Source: Ferrovibrio xuzhouensis
GTDB lineage: Bacteria > Pseudomonadota > Alphaproteobacteria > Ferrovibrionales > Ferrovibrionaceae
Assembly: GCF_042648965.1 (NCBI RefSeq)
Contig: NZ_JBHRYJ010000006.1
Span: forward strand, 62,001-126,000
Length of the DNA: 64,000 bases
Direction: 5' to 3'
The notes under the pieces were generated by a model. That model made no database searches. It was not told the DNA's origin and saw only the letters and a program-made list of their open reading frames with translations. Below, one piece after another: positions 1 through 8,139 of the stretch; the first letter of the stretch is position 1, and every line of letters starts with the position of its first letter. Made by a program: the position numbers and the translations under genes.

Positions 1-570
1 CGGGCTGTCCTGCACCACTACCGGCACCCGGCCCATGCGCTCGCCCACCTTCACCAGCGCAGCGATGGCATCGTCGGACGTGCCGGGCGCGCGGATCACC
101 TCGACCAGTTTCATCAGCGGCACCGGATTGAAGAAATGCAGGCCGGCGACACGCGTGCGGCCGCTGCAGGCGCTGGCGATGCTGGCAATGCGCAGCGAGG
201 AGGTATTCGACGCCAGCAGGCAGTCCGGCCGGACGATGGCCTCGAGCTGGCGGAAGACCTCCTGCTTGACGGCAAGGTTCTCGACGATCGCCTCGACCAC
301 CAGGTCGGCGGGCACCATGTCTTCGAGGCGGTCAATCACCTGCAGGCGCATCTTCGCCGCCGCGGCGGCATCGTCCGCCAGCCGGCCCTTGCTCACCATC
401 TGGTCGAGCTGGGCGGCAATGGCCTCGGCGGCCTTTGCCGCCGCGCCGGGCGCCGCATCGAACAGCCGGACGGTCATGCCGCCGGTAATGCCGACCTGGG
501 CAATGCCGCGCCCCATCGCGCCGGCGCCAACGATTCCAACAATTTCAATATCTTGCAGCTTCTCGGGCAA
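1..570 (-). CDS. 3-hydroxyacyl-CoA dehydrogenase (3-hydroxybutyryl-CoA dehydrogenase type), 3' part outside window
   Basis: Oxidises 3-hydroxyacyl-CoA to 3-oxoacyl-CoA with NAD in fatty-acid, butyrate or phenylacetate-type degradation. The first 190 codons are present and the frame stays open through base 1. The NAD-binding Rossmann motif GAGAMGRG lies near residues 14-21. The family sequence HFFNP, with the catalytic His at about residue 145, is followed by VPLMKLVEVIRAP. No ATG fits the N-terminus. A TTG at 570 is preceded by GGAGGA at good spacing and starts the protein as LPEKLQDIEIVGIVG. The gene is divergent from the hsp20 gene. The C-terminal 3HCDH domain is beyond the window, so the exact substrate class (Hbd or PaaH) cannot be decided. 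Confidence 0.88.
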   Translation of the reverse strand, partial: MPEKLQDIEIVGIVGAGAMGRGIAQVGITGGMTVRLFDAAPGAAAKAAEAIAAQLDQMVSKGRLADDAAAAAKMRLQVIDRLEDMVPADLVVEAIVENLAVKQEVFRQLEAIVRPDCLLASNTSSLRIASIASACSGRTRVAGLHFFNPVPLMKLVEVIRAPGTSDDAIAALVKVGERMGRVPVVVQDSP

Positions 571-614
571 AACTGTTCCTCCATCACAAACCCGGTGATC
601 CTGCCGGGACGCAT

Positions 615-645
615 CTTGATCCGCAAGCCATCACCCCCCACATCT
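615..645 (+). promoter_or_regulatory. Candidate heat-shock (RpoH, sigma-32) promoter for hsp20
   Basis: CTTGAT at 615-620 and CCCCACAT beginning at 636 are separated by 15 bases. They resemble the sigma-32 consensus CTTGAA / CCCCATNT. The site lies about 60 bases upstream of the hsp20 start codon, as expected for a heat-shock gene. This is a pattern match only. Confidence 0.45.
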
Positions 646-706
646 CCCCTAACCGGGGTGCCTCATGAGGGCTTCGGAAAGGATCTCGCTTACGAAGGAG
701 ACCGCA

Positions 707-1171
707 ATGACGCGTGTGTCACTGTTTTCCAGTCCGCTGCTGCTTGGCTTCGACCATGTCGAACGCATGATCGAACGGGCCGCCAAGACCGGCAGCGAAG
801 GCTATCCGCCCTACAATATCGAGCAGATCGGCGCCGACGGCCTGCGCATTACCCTGGCCGTCGCCGGCTTCGGTGCCCGCGACCTGTCGATCACCGTCGA
901 GGACAACCAGCTTGTCATCCGTGGCAGGCAGGCCGACGACAAGGATCGGGTGTATCTGCATCGCGGCATCGCGGCGCGCCAGTTCCAGCGCAGCTTTGTT
1001 CTGGCGGACGGCATCGAGGTGATCGGGGCCCAGCTCGGCAACGGATTGCTGCATGTGGATCTGCAGCGCCCGAGACCGGAAGCCCAGGTCCGCAGCATCG
1101 CCATCACGACAACCGACAATGACAGCAGCGATGCACTCGGCGTTACCGGCAAGACCGGCAGTGCCGACTGA
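707..1171 (+). CDS. Hsp20/alpha-crystallin family small heat-shock protein (IbpA type)
   Basis: ATP-independent holdase chaperone that binds unfolding proteins in the cytoplasm. The 154-residue protein opens with the IbpA-like stretch FDHVERMIERAA. It continues with PPYNIEQIGADGLRITLAVAGF, the start of the alpha-crystallin domain (about residues 40-130), and has the conserved GLLHVDLQRP near the end of that domain. An ATG at 707 follows GAAGGAG at 694-700, which is why the in-frame start at 665 was not used. The DUF1150 gene follows after 23 bases, a pairing typical of alphaproteobacteria. A sigma-32-like promoter lies upstream. Confidence 0.93.
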   Translation: MTRVSLFSSPLLLGFDHVERMIERAAKTGSEGYPPYNIEQIGADGLRITLAVAGFGARDLSITVEDNQLVIRGRQADDKDRVYLHRGIAARQFQRSFVLADGIEVIGAQLGNGLLHVDLQRPRPEAQVRSIAITTTDNDSSDALGVTGKTGSAD

Positions 1172-1194
1172 AAGGCCCAGCAAGGAGAAAAACC

Positions 1195-1455
1195 ATGGCC
1201 ATTCCCAGCAACCATGACGGATCGACCGCCGGCCGGCGCGCACCGCAGGCCATGAGCCCCGAGATGTTCGCCAATCTCGGCGCGCCTGATCTTGCCTATA
1301 TCCGCCCGGTCACGGTCGACCAGGGCGAAGGCGGGCAGGTCAGCGCATGGGGCATCTTCGCGGCCAACGGCGACCAGCTCGGTCTGGCACCGCAGCGCGA
1401 TCTTGCCTTTGCCGCCGCCGTGCAGAACGAACTGGTTCCGGTCAGCGTTCACTGA
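1195..1455 (+). CDS. DUF1150 family protein
   Basis: An 86-residue protein of unknown biochemical role, recognised by its core MSPEMFANLGAPDLAYIRPV followed by a WGIFAANG segment. This family is mostly alphaproteobacterial and commonly sits directly behind an Hsp20 gene, as here. A shared heat-shock mRNA and a chaperone-accessory role are plausible but inferred. AAGGAG lies just before the ATG. No signal peptide or membrane segment is visible. Confidence 0.85.
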   Translation: MAIPSNHDGSTAGRRAPQAMSPEMFANLGAPDLAYIRPVTVDQGEGGQVSAWGIFAANGDQLGLAPQRDLAFAAAVQNELVPVSVH

Positions 1456-1493
1456 CCCGGCAGCATCCGCCGCCTGGTTCGGCCATTTTCTCG

Positions 1494-1964
1494 TCAGGCC
1501 GGACAGGCGGCGGCAATGCGCGTGCGGTTCTCGGTTTCCATCTGCCCGGTCCGGGCATCGACCTCGATGACCGGGCGCTGCGAAGCGACCGGGATGCCCC
1601 AGTCCATCCGCAGATAGCCGGTGCCACCGGCGGAGACGTTCACCAGGATGGTGGTCGGTCGCGGACCGGCCACGGCAACCTCGTGCCGCCCGGGCGCCAC
1701 ATCACAGAAAAATACCCCGCCCGGCAGGGCCTCGGCGATCTTGCGGCCATCCAGCATCACCGCCGGCTTCGAGGCATCGCCGAGCAGCGAGTTTGGCCCG
1801 CCGAGGCTGAGCGTGGTGCGATAGAAATAGAGACGCCCGCGACCGGCGGCGATGGCGCCGTCCTCGTTGCGGTCAGGCGCCGGCGGGATGCCGCAGCCGG
1901 CCAGCAGCGGCACCAGACCGAGAAACAGCAGGCCGCAGAGGCGCGGAAGGAAACGGCTGGTCAT
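1494..1964 (-). CDS. DUF2846-type outer-membrane or periplasmic lipoprotein
   Basis: A 156-residue protein with a hydrophobic leader ending in the lipobox LAGC (lipidated Cys at residue 24), so it is exported and lipid-anchored. The body (RGRLYFYRTTLSLGG, then MLDGRKIAEALPGGVFFCDVAPGRHEV) matches the beta-rich DUF2846 family, whose function is unknown. The gene is convergent with the DUF1150 gene. AGGA lies about six bases before the ATG. The C-terminus carries a Cys four residues from the end, of unknown meaning. Confidence 0.7.
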   Translation of the reverse strand: MTSRFLPRLCGLLFLGLVPLLAGCGIPPAPDRNEDGAIAAGRGRLYFYRTTLSLGGPNSLLGDASKPAVMLDGRKIAEALPGGVFFCDVAPGRHEVAVAGPRPTTILVNVSAGGTGYLRMDWGIPVASQRPVIEVDARTGQMETENRTRIAAACPA

Positions 1965-2054
1965 GAGGAATCCTGGAGGTGAGCGGGGCCTCTGCTTTAG
2001 CCCTGCCGCCTTACATCCGCCTGACAGCGCCGCAGGAACCGTGGCCGCCCGCGG

Positions 2055-2522
2055 TCAGGCTGCCGCGTTGCTGGCCGAACTGTCGGTCAGCAGGGCGAAC
2101 AGGGCATCCGCGCTTTCGGCGCCGCGCAGCTTTTCGCAGATCGCCTTGTCGCGCAGCAGCCGCGATACCTTGGCGAGCGCCTTGAGGTGATCGGCGCCGG
2201 CCGACTCAGGCGCCAGCAGCAGGAAGATCAGGTCGACCGGCATCTCGTCGATCGAATCGAAATCGATCGGCCGCTCGACACGGGCAAACAGGCCATACAG
2301 CTTGTCGAGGCCGGCGAGCCGGCCATGGGGAATCGCAATGCCGTTGCCGACACCGGTGGTGCCGAGACGCTCGCGTTCCAGCAGAACGTCGAAGATGGCC
2401 CGCTCGGGCTGGCCGGTGATCCGGGCCGCCCGCGCCGAGAGCTCCTGCAACGCCTGCTTCTTGCTGTTGGCCTTGAGATTCGCGACGACGCCGTCAGGAC
2501 TCAAAAGCTGAAAGATTTCCAT
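2055..2522 (-). CDS. ptsN: Nitrogen regulatory phosphotransferase EIIA-Ntr
   Basis: Cytoplasmic EIIA-like acceptor of the nitrogen-related phosphotransferase system (PtsP-NPr-PtsN), which couples carbon/nitrogen status to potassium transport and sigma-54 functions. The 155-residue protein has the phospho-acceptor His66 in the motif IPHGRL. The family features LLERERLGTTGVGNGIAIPHG and VDLIFLLLAPE are both present. It is the last gene of the rpoN-hpf-ptsN block. It begins 48 bases after the hpf stop, consistent with co-transcription. The C-terminus is Ser/Ala-rich. Confidence 0.95.
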   Translation of the reverse strand: MEIFQLLSPDGVVANLKANSKKQALQELSARAARITGQPERAIFDVLLERERLGTTGVGNGIAIPHGRLAGLDKLYGLFARVERPIDFDSIDEMPVDLIFLLLAPESAGADHLKALAKVSRLLRDKAICEKLRGAESADALFALLTDSSASNAAA

Positions 2523-2570
2523 CGAGAAAAATGCCTCCGCGGCAGGTACCGGTAACGTCCGATCCGGAGA

Positions 2571-2897
2571 TCAGGCCGTTTCATCGGCACTGGGCACACG
2601 CGTGTGGTGGTTACGCCGCTTGCGCTTGTCGCGCCGCAGCTGCTTGGCCAGTCGATCCAGAGCCTGGTCGAAACTGGCGTAGATTTCGGTATCCTGGCCT
2701 TCAGCCTGCGCATCGATGCCGGTGCCGACATGCACAGAGCAGTGGCAGCTGTACATCGAGCCTTCACGGCTGAAGACCACCTGGGCCTCGATGGCATTGT
2801 CCATATACTTCGCCACGGCGACTGGAAGCTTCTCGTCGATATACGCGCGCAAGGAATCGCCAAGGTCGAGGTGCTGTCCGGAAGTCAGGATTTTCAT
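2571..2897 (-). CDS. hpf: Short ribosome hibernation promoting factor (HPF/RaiA family)
   Basis: Binds the decoding region of the 30S subunit and silences ribosomes in stationary phase. The start MKILTSGQHLDLG fits the family N-terminus and removes a 19-residue upstream extension. SLRAYIDEKL and the Asp/Ala-rich middle match the S30AE domain. The protein ends after 108 residues in a basic tail (RRDKRKRRNHH). Most alphaproteobacterial homologues are about 190 residues and carry a C-terminal dimerisation domain. The 48 bases before ptsN are too short to encode one, so this is a true short form or a truncated gene. Confidence 0.88.
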   Translation of the reverse strand: MKILTSGQHLDLGDSLRAYIDEKLPVAVAKYMDNAIEAQVVFSREGSMYSCHCSVHVGTGIDAQAEGQDTEIYASFDQALDRLAKQLRRDKRKRRNHHTRVPSADETA

Positions 2898-3093
2898 GAT
2901 GCTATAAAACCCGAATTCGCTCGGTCGTGACATGATTGATTGTAGTACGGCCACCAGGGCCCGTCATGCCGGTCGCGGACCATAGAGAAGCCCCCCTCCC
3001 CTGTCAACCTCGGCCAAACCGCATCAAGTCGTTGATAAAAAACGACATTAACCTTCTCACAAAAATGAAACGGCTCTAATCGGCACTCAGGTG

Positions 3094-3774
3094 CTAATCA
3101 TCAATCCACTGGCGCAGCAGATTCTTGCGCACCTTGTCGAGCATATCCTGCGCCGCCGCGGCCGCGCGGGCATCACGGCTCTGAATCATATTACTGATCA
3201 TCGCCAATTCCAGCATGATTTCGCGCCGCGCGGGTTCGCGGATCATGCTCTGCAGCCAGCTGACGCAGGCGAGGCGCTCGCCGCGCGTCACCGGCCGCAC
3301 CTCGTGAAAATAGTAGGTCGGGTACACCACCATCTGGCCGGCCGGCAGCTTGTAGGTCGAATTGCCCATGCCGCTCTTGATCACCAGTTCGCCGCCATCG
3401 TAGTCCTGCGGGCTGCTGAGAAACAGGGTGAATGACATGTCGACGCGGATCTTGTCGCCCTCATCGCCCATCAGGGCATTGTCGACATGGTCGCCGTAGA
3501 ACATGCCCTCTTTGTACAGATTGAAGCGCGGCGGCAGAATCCGCCGCGGCGCCGCCACCGTCTGGAAGGTGCTGTTGCGGTTGAGCGCGGCAGTGATCAG
3601 ATCCTGCGCCTCGGACATGCGCTCCGAGCGGCGATCGGTCTGCAGGTTGTTCTTCACGTTACGCGCGCGCCCGGCGGCGGTCAGCCGGCCATCGAGAAAA
3701 TCCTCCGTGGCGGCATTCGTCCGCAGGGTCGCGACCTCGGCTTCGGTCAGAACATCCGGAATGACGACAAACAT
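3094..3774 (-). CDS. PKHD-type Fe(II)/2-oxoglutarate hydroxylase (PiuC/YbiX family)
   Basis: Predicted cytoplasmic non-haem iron dioxygenase using 2-oxoglutarate and O2. Relatives PiuC and YbiX are linked to siderophore or iron metabolism, but the substrate is unknown. The 226 residues contain the iron ligands His96 and Asp98 (YGDHVDNA) and His157 (YYFHEVRPV), with a basic co-substrate residue near Arg167 (TRGERLACVSWLQS). The length is normal for the family. No TonB-dependent receptor gene is adjacent. Here the gene lies between carbonic anhydrase and hpf, interrupting the usual rpoN-hpf order. Confidence 0.9.
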   Translation of the reverse strand: MFVVIPDVLTEAEVATLRTNAATEDFLDGRLTAAGRARNVKNNLQTDRRSERMSEAQDLITAALNRNSTFQTVAAPRRILPPRFNLYKEGMFYGDHVDNALMGDEGDKIRVDMSFTLFLSSPQDYDGGELVIKSGMGNSTYKLPAGQMVVYPTYYFHEVRPVTRGERLACVSWLQSMIREPARREIMLELAMISNMIQSRDARAAAAAQDMLDKVRKNLLRQWIDD

Positions 3775-3842
3775 CAGAATTCCCCCGGCATCACAATCCC
3801 CTTGGCATCACGATTTCCGTGGCCGCAACGGCGGCGGGATAA

Positions 3843-4496
3843 TCAATCGCCTGCTTCGGATTTCGTCTTAGTGCGGAAAATATCGCTCAGGCCTTCCGGG
3901 CCAGAGACAGTGACCCCCAGATCGCGGACGAGGCCATTGGTCAGGCCGTAGACCCAGCCATGTAGGCTGAGTTCCTGGCCACGCGCCCAGGCATTCTGCA
4001 CGATCGATGTCTTGGTCAGGTTTACGACCTGCTCGCGGACATTCAACTCGCACAGCGCATTCAGCCGCTTGTATTCGTCGACCATGGCCCGCAGCTCGAC
4101 CTTGTTCTTCTCGTAGGTCTCGCGGATCGGCAGCAGCCAGTGATCGATCAGGCCGAGCTGTTCGGGCTGCATTGCCGCACGCACGCCGCCGCAGCCGTAA
4201 TGACCGGTGACGATCACATGCTTGACCTTCAGGAACTCGACGGCGAACTGCAGCACGGACAGGCAGTTGATGTCGGCCGGATGTACCAGGTTGGCGACGT
4301 TGCGATGCACGAACATCTCGCCCGGGTCGAGGCCGCAGATTTCGGTGGCCGGCACCCGACTGTCGGCGCAGCCGATCCACAGGTAGCCCGGATTCTGCTG
4401 ATGCGCCAGCCGGTCGAAGAACCCCGGATCGGTGCGCAGCTTGTCTGCCGCCCAGATGCGGTTGGAGTCGAACAGCGGTTTGAGATCGGATGTCAT
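3843..4496 (-). CDS. Beta-class carbonic anhydrase
   Basis: Interconverts CO2 and bicarbonate in the cytoplasm with a zinc centre. Zinc ligands are Cys43 in the motif CADSR, His99 and Cys102 in GHYGCGG. Asp45 and Arg47 form the usual catalytic dyad. The length (217 residues) matches the Can/CynT type. The start is nine bases after the rpoN stop and has GAGG at good spacing, so it is probably transcribed with rpoN. It may supply bicarbonate to carboxylases. Confidence 0.95.
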   Translation of the reverse strand: MTSDLKPLFDSNRIWAADKLRTDPGFFDRLAHQQNPGYLWIGCADSRVPATEICGLDPGEMFVHRNVANLVHPADINCLSVLQFAVEFLKVKHVIVTGHYGCGGVRAAMQPEQLGLIDHWLLPIRETYEKNKVELRAMVDEYKRLNALCELNVREQVVNLTKTSIVQNAWARGQELSLHGWVYGLTNGLVRDLGVTVSGPEGLSDIFRTKTKSEAGD

Positions 4497-4505
4497 GATG
4501 ATGCC

Positions 4506-6047
4506 TCAGCCAACAGAGAGCAGGCCGGCTTTTTTCAGACGCCGGCGCTCCACCGAGGAGGGAATGTTCATGGCTTCCCGGTATTTGGCAACGGTCCGGC
4601 GGGCAATATCGACGCCCTTGCCAGCCAGCATCTCGACGATCTTGTCGTCCGACAGCACGTCCTCGGCGATTTCCGCATCGATCAGCGACTTGATGCGGTG
4701 GCGGATCGATTCCGCCGAGAAGGCCTCGCCGCCATCGGTGGCCGCAATACTGGCGGTGAAGAAATACTTCATCTCGAAGATGCCGCGCGGCGTCGCCATG
4801 GTCTTGTTGGAGGTGACGCGACTGACCGTGCTTTCATGCATGTCGATCGCCTCTGCCACCGCGCGCAGGTTGAGTGGCTTGAGATGCGAGACGCCGTGGC
4901 GCAGGAAACCATCCTGCTGGCGGACGATCTCGCTGGCCACCTTGAGGATGGTCTGGGCACGCTGGTCGAGCGACTTGACCAGCCAGTTCGCCGAATTCAT
5001 GCAGTCCGACAGGTAGGATTTCATCTGCTTGTCGGGCGTGGCGGGCTTGTCGCGGTTGATCTTCGCGTAATAACGGCTGTTCACCAGCACGCGCGGCAGC
5101 GTGTCGCTGTTCAGTTCCACCACCCAGCCGCCGTCACTGGCCCGCCGGATATAAACGTCCGGCACCAGGGTCTGCACCGGTTCGCCGCCGAACAGCAGGC
5201 CGGGCTTGGGGTTGAGCGCGCGGATCTCCTTGACCATATCGGCCACGTCTTCCTGGTCGACCCCGCAGACCCGCATCAGCCCGACGATGTCGCGCCGCGC
5301 CAGCAACTCGAGATGATCGAGCAGGGCCTGCATGGCGGGATCGAGGCGGTCGCGCTCGCGCAGCTGCAACGCCAGGCATTCCTTCAGGCTGCGGGCGAAC
5401 AGGCCGGCCGGCTCGATGGTCTGCAGGTCGAGCAGCACGGCCTCGACCTCATCCTCCTCGATGCCGAGCCGTTCGGCGATATCGGCCAGCGCCTCGGTAA
5501 CATAGCCGGCCTCGTCGAGCGCATCGATCAGCGCCTGACCGATCAGCCGGTCGCCGGCATTGGTCGGCATCAGCGACCACTGCGTCTCGACATGCTCGCG
5601 CAGATTCTGCGGCTCGGACAGGGTCTGTTCCAGCGAACCGCCGCCGTCCTCGAAACGGGAATCGCCGCCACGGCCGCTGATATAGCTGCCCTCGATGCCG
5701 ATGCCGTCGCCGACGGCATCATAGCCGCTGTCCGTGGTGAAGGTGTTGTCGCCCTCGGCATCCATCGACTCGCTGGCCGCGCCGGTCGCCCCGTCGGCAT
5801 TGAGGTCGAGTCTTCCCTCCGCGCCATCGGCGGCCTCGGATACCTCGAAGGGGGCCTTCTCGTCGTCGCCGGCCCCGCCCTCCTCGGCCTCGCCGCGCTC
5901 CAGCAGGGGATTGCGCTCGAGCTCCTGCTCGACATAGGCCATCAGTTCCAGGTTGGAGAGCTGCAGCAGCTTGATAGCCTGCTGCAGCTGCGGCGTCATA
6001 ACGAGCGCCTGGCCCTGCCTGAGTTCAAGACGGGGACCGAGAGCCAT
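4506..6047 (-). CDS. rpoN: RNA polymerase sigma-54 factor
   Basis: Alternative sigma factor recognising -24/-12 promoters, which need an AAA+ activator. The 513-residue protein has the Gln-rich region I (RQGQALVMTPQLQQAIKLLQ), an acidic region II (about residues 50-130), and a core-binding region. The C-terminal RpoN box ARRTVAKYRE is at residues 482-491. The protein ends soon after the box, as usual. One activator in this window, the DctD-like protein at 25586-26959, carries the GAFTGA loop that contacts this sigma factor. Confidence 0.97.
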   Translation of the reverse strand: MALGPRLELRQGQALVMTPQLQQAIKLLQLSNLELMAYVEQELERNPLLERGEAEEGGAGDDEKAPFEVSEAADGAEGRLDLNADGATGAASESMDAEGDNTFTTDSGYDAVGDGIGIEGSYISGRGGDSRFEDGGGSLEQTLSEPQNLREHVETQWSLMPTNAGDRLIGQALIDALDEAGYVTEALADIAERLGIEEDEVEAVLLDLQTIEPAGLFARSLKECLALQLRERDRLDPAMQALLDHLELLARRDIVGLMRVCGVDQEDVADMVKEIRALNPKPGLLFGGEPVQTLVPDVYIRRASDGGWVVELNSDTLPRVLVNSRYYAKINRDKPATPDKQMKSYLSDCMNSANWLVKSLDQRAQTILKVASEIVRQQDGFLRHGVSHLKPLNLRAVAEAIDMHESTVSRVTSNKTMATPRGIFEMKYFFTASIAATDGGEAFSAESIRHRIKSLIDAEIAEDVLSDDKIVEMLAGKGVDIARRTVAKYREAMNIPSSVERRRLKKAGLLSVG

Positions 6048-6061
6048 GATTCAGGCCCGCG

Positions 6062-6856
6062 TTACCAGCTGAACCGTTCGCCGAGATAAACTCGGCGTAC
6101 ATTCTCGTCCGCAACGACTTCGCTCGGACTGCCCTCCATCAGCACCTTGCCATCGTGCATGATGTAGGCGCGGTCGATGACATCGAGTGTTTCGCGGACA
6201 TTGTGGTCGGTGATCAGCACGCCGATGCCGCGATGCTTGAGATGCGACACCAGCTCGCGGATTTCACCCACGGCAATCGGATCGATACCGGCCAGCGGTT
6301 CGTCCAGCAGCATGAAGGACGGCTGGGTCGCCAGCGCGCGGGCGATTTCGCAGCGCCGCCGCTCGCCGCCGGACAGTGCCAGTGCCGGCGTGCGGCGCAG
6401 GTGGGTGATCGAGAATTCCGCCAGCAGGTCGTCCAGCATGGCTTCCCGCCGATCCGCCTCGGACTCCACCAGCTCGAGTACCGAGCGGATATTCTGCTCG
6501 ACGGTCAGACCGCGGAAGATCGAGGCCTCCTGCGGCAGATAGCCCATGCCGAGCCGCGCCCGCCGGTACATCGGCAGGCCGGTGATGTCGTGGCCGTCCA
6601 GCGTGATCGTGCCGTGATCGGGCCGGATCAGGCCGGTCATGATGTAGAAGGTGGTGGTCTTGCCGGCGCCGTTCGGGCCCAGCAGTCCGACCGCCTCGCC
6701 GCGCTGCACATACAGCGACACATCGCGCAGCACCGGCCGTTTCTTGAAGCTCTTGCCGAGCCGGAGCGCGGCCAGCCCCGGGCTGGGGTTGTCGGCCACC
6801 AGCCGCAGGCCGTCGCCGTCTCCCGTCACATCCAGCTTTTCGCCGCTGACGGTCAT
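6062..6856 (-). CDS. lptB: LPS export ABC transporter ATP-binding protein
   Basis: Cytoplasmic ATPase of the LptB2FGC complex that extracts lipopolysaccharide from the inner membrane. Walker A GPNGAGKTT is at residues 60-68, the signature LSGGE at 161-165 and Walker B FMLLDEP at 181-187. The Q-loop YLPQEASIFRGLT is typical of LptB. A 30-residue N-terminal extension precedes the ABC domain. The ATG overlaps the lptA stop codon by four bases. lptF and lptG are not in the window. Confidence 0.96.
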   Translation of the reverse strand: MTVSGEKLDVTGDGDGLRLVADNPSPGLAALRLGKSFKKRPVLRDVSLYVQRGEAVGLLGPNGAGKTTTFYIMTGLIRPDHGTITLDGHDITGLPMYRRARLGMGYLPQEASIFRGLTVEQNIRSVLELVESEADRREAMLDDLLAEFSITHLRRTPALALSGGERRRCEIARALATQPSFMLLDEPLAGIDPIAVGEIRELVSHLKHRGIGVLITDHNVRETLDVIDRAYIMHDGKVLMEGSPSEVVADENVRRVYLGERFSW

Positions 6857-7449
6857 GGTTTCTTGCCTTCCGGCTTGGCGGCCGGCGCCTTGTCCGGCTG
6901 GCTGGGTTCGCTGGGCAGGAACACGCCCTGGACGCGGCCGCCGGTCGCCGGATCACAGGTGCTGCGACCGCTGTCCTGATACATGACCGCCTTGGCGCAG
7001 CGCACGGTGCCTCGGTCATTGGTCAGCAGCACATTGCCGGTCAGGGTGATTACCTTCTTCTCGACGTCATAGATGCCGAAATCGCCCTGGCCACGCTCTT
7101 CCGGGGTCGAGACGAACACATTGCCCTTCGCCTCGATGCGGGTGATCGAACTGGCATCCGGCCCGGCGGCGGCGGGAGCCGAAGCCGGCTTCTTCTGCGC
7201 GGCCGCCGCATCCTTCTGACGGTCGCGGTAATAGACATAGAGTTCATCGGACCGCAGGCGGGTATCCCCCTGGACCGCATCGACCTTGCCGCGGAAAATC
7301 GCCAGCTGCTTGTCCTGCTGCACTTCCAGGGTGTCGGAATTGATGTTGATCGGCTGATTGGTGTTGCGGTTCTTGTCGAGGCTGACCTGCGCATAGGCAG
7401 GCCCGCCGACAATACCGGCAATAATCAGGGCGGCCAGAACAATACGCAT
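6853..7449 (-). CDS. lptA: LPS transport periplasmic bridge protein LptA
   Basis: Periplasmic beta-jellyroll protein that carries LPS between LptC and LptD. The 198-residue protein has a signal peptide (about residues 1-21, ending AYA). It is followed by the OstA/LptA domain with QPININSDTLEVQQD and FRGKVDAVQGDTRLRSDEL. A Lys/Ala/Pro-rich insert (about residues 77-95) interrupts the domain, and the tail is Lys/Pro-rich. The gene sits between lptC (six-base gap) and lptB (four-base overlap). Confidence 0.93.
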   Translation of the reverse strand: MRIVLAALIIAGIVGGPAYAQVSLDKNRNTNQPININSDTLEVQQDKQLAIFRGKVDAVQGDTRLRSDELYVYYRDRQKDAAAAQKKPASAPAAAGPDASSITRIEAKGNVFVSTPEERGQGDFGIYDVEKKVITLTGNVLLTNDRGTVRCAKAVMYQDSGRSTCDPATGGRVQGVFLPSEPSQPDKAPAAKPEGKKP

Positions 7450-7455
7450 GCCGGA

Positions 7456-8139
7456 TCAGCTCCGTTGCTCGTGCGGGAGAATCGTGGTCTTCACGCCGTT
7501 GATGAAATGAATGACGCGCCCCTTGTCGTAGACCCGCAGACCGTTGGCATTGATGGCGCCGAGACTGGAATGACCCCAGACCTTTTCATCACTCGACAGC
7601 AGCTTCGTATCCAGATTGATCTCGGCCGACAGGCCATGCATCTCGTAACCGTTGTCACTGAATACCGCGATGTTGCCATACAGATTGAGCAGCCGCTTCT
7701 TGCCATCGTAATAGCCGGTATCGGAGGTCAGCGACCACCAGGCCCCGTCATTCATCGACAGGTCGGCATGGACATTGTCCATGGTCACCAGCTGGTCATC
7801 CTGCGGATCCTGGATCGCCCGGTCGGCCGTCACCACATACGGCTGGTTGTTGGCATCGACGCCCCGGTAGCGCGGATTTTTCATCACCAGTGCGGCATTC
7901 GTGCTGTCGGTGTCGGTAAAATTGAGCGGCAGGAAAGTCGCGCGCTTGGTCAGCTGCGGCCAGGCCAGCACCGCCGCGATCGTCACGACCGCCAGCACCG
8001 GCAGGACGAACTTCATGAACTGCACATATCGCCGGCGCCGGGCCAGTGTCGTCACCAAATCGCCGCGCGCGCGGGGGGCGAAATCCGCGGCGCGATGCTG
8101 CCGGTCGGCCGGCTGGTTATCCATCTCGGCCGCCATCAT
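7456..8139 (-). CDS. lptC: LPS export system protein LptC
   Basis: Bitopic inner-membrane protein that passes LPS from LptFG to LptA. One transmembrane helix (FVLPVLAVVTIAAVLAW) near residues 42-60 follows a basic cytoplasmic segment (LARRRRYVQFMK). The periplasmic jellyroll contains LYGNIAVFSDNGYEMHGLSAEI. The start is placed at the ATG that overlaps the kdsD stop as ATGA (8136-8139). The longer version from a TTG at 8160 would overlap kdsD further and lacks a better ribosome site. Confidence 0.9.
   Translation of the reverse strand: MMAAEMDNQPADRQHRAADFAPRARGDLVTTLARRRRYVQFMKFVLPVLAVVTIAAVLAWPQLTKRATFLPLNFTDTDSTNAALVMKNPRYRGVDANNQPYVVTADRAIQDPQDDQLVTMDNVHADLSMNDGAWWSLTSDTGYYDGKKRLLNLYGNIAVFSDNGYEMHGLSAEINLDTKLLSSDEKVWGHSSLGAINANGLRVYDKGRVIHFINGVKTTILPHEQRS

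Noticed and set aside
4140..6089. 649-residue open frame antisense to rpoN
   Set aside because: High-GC shadow frame: His/Gln/Asp-rich translation with no family motif, no ribosome site, and lying opposite an intact rpoN.
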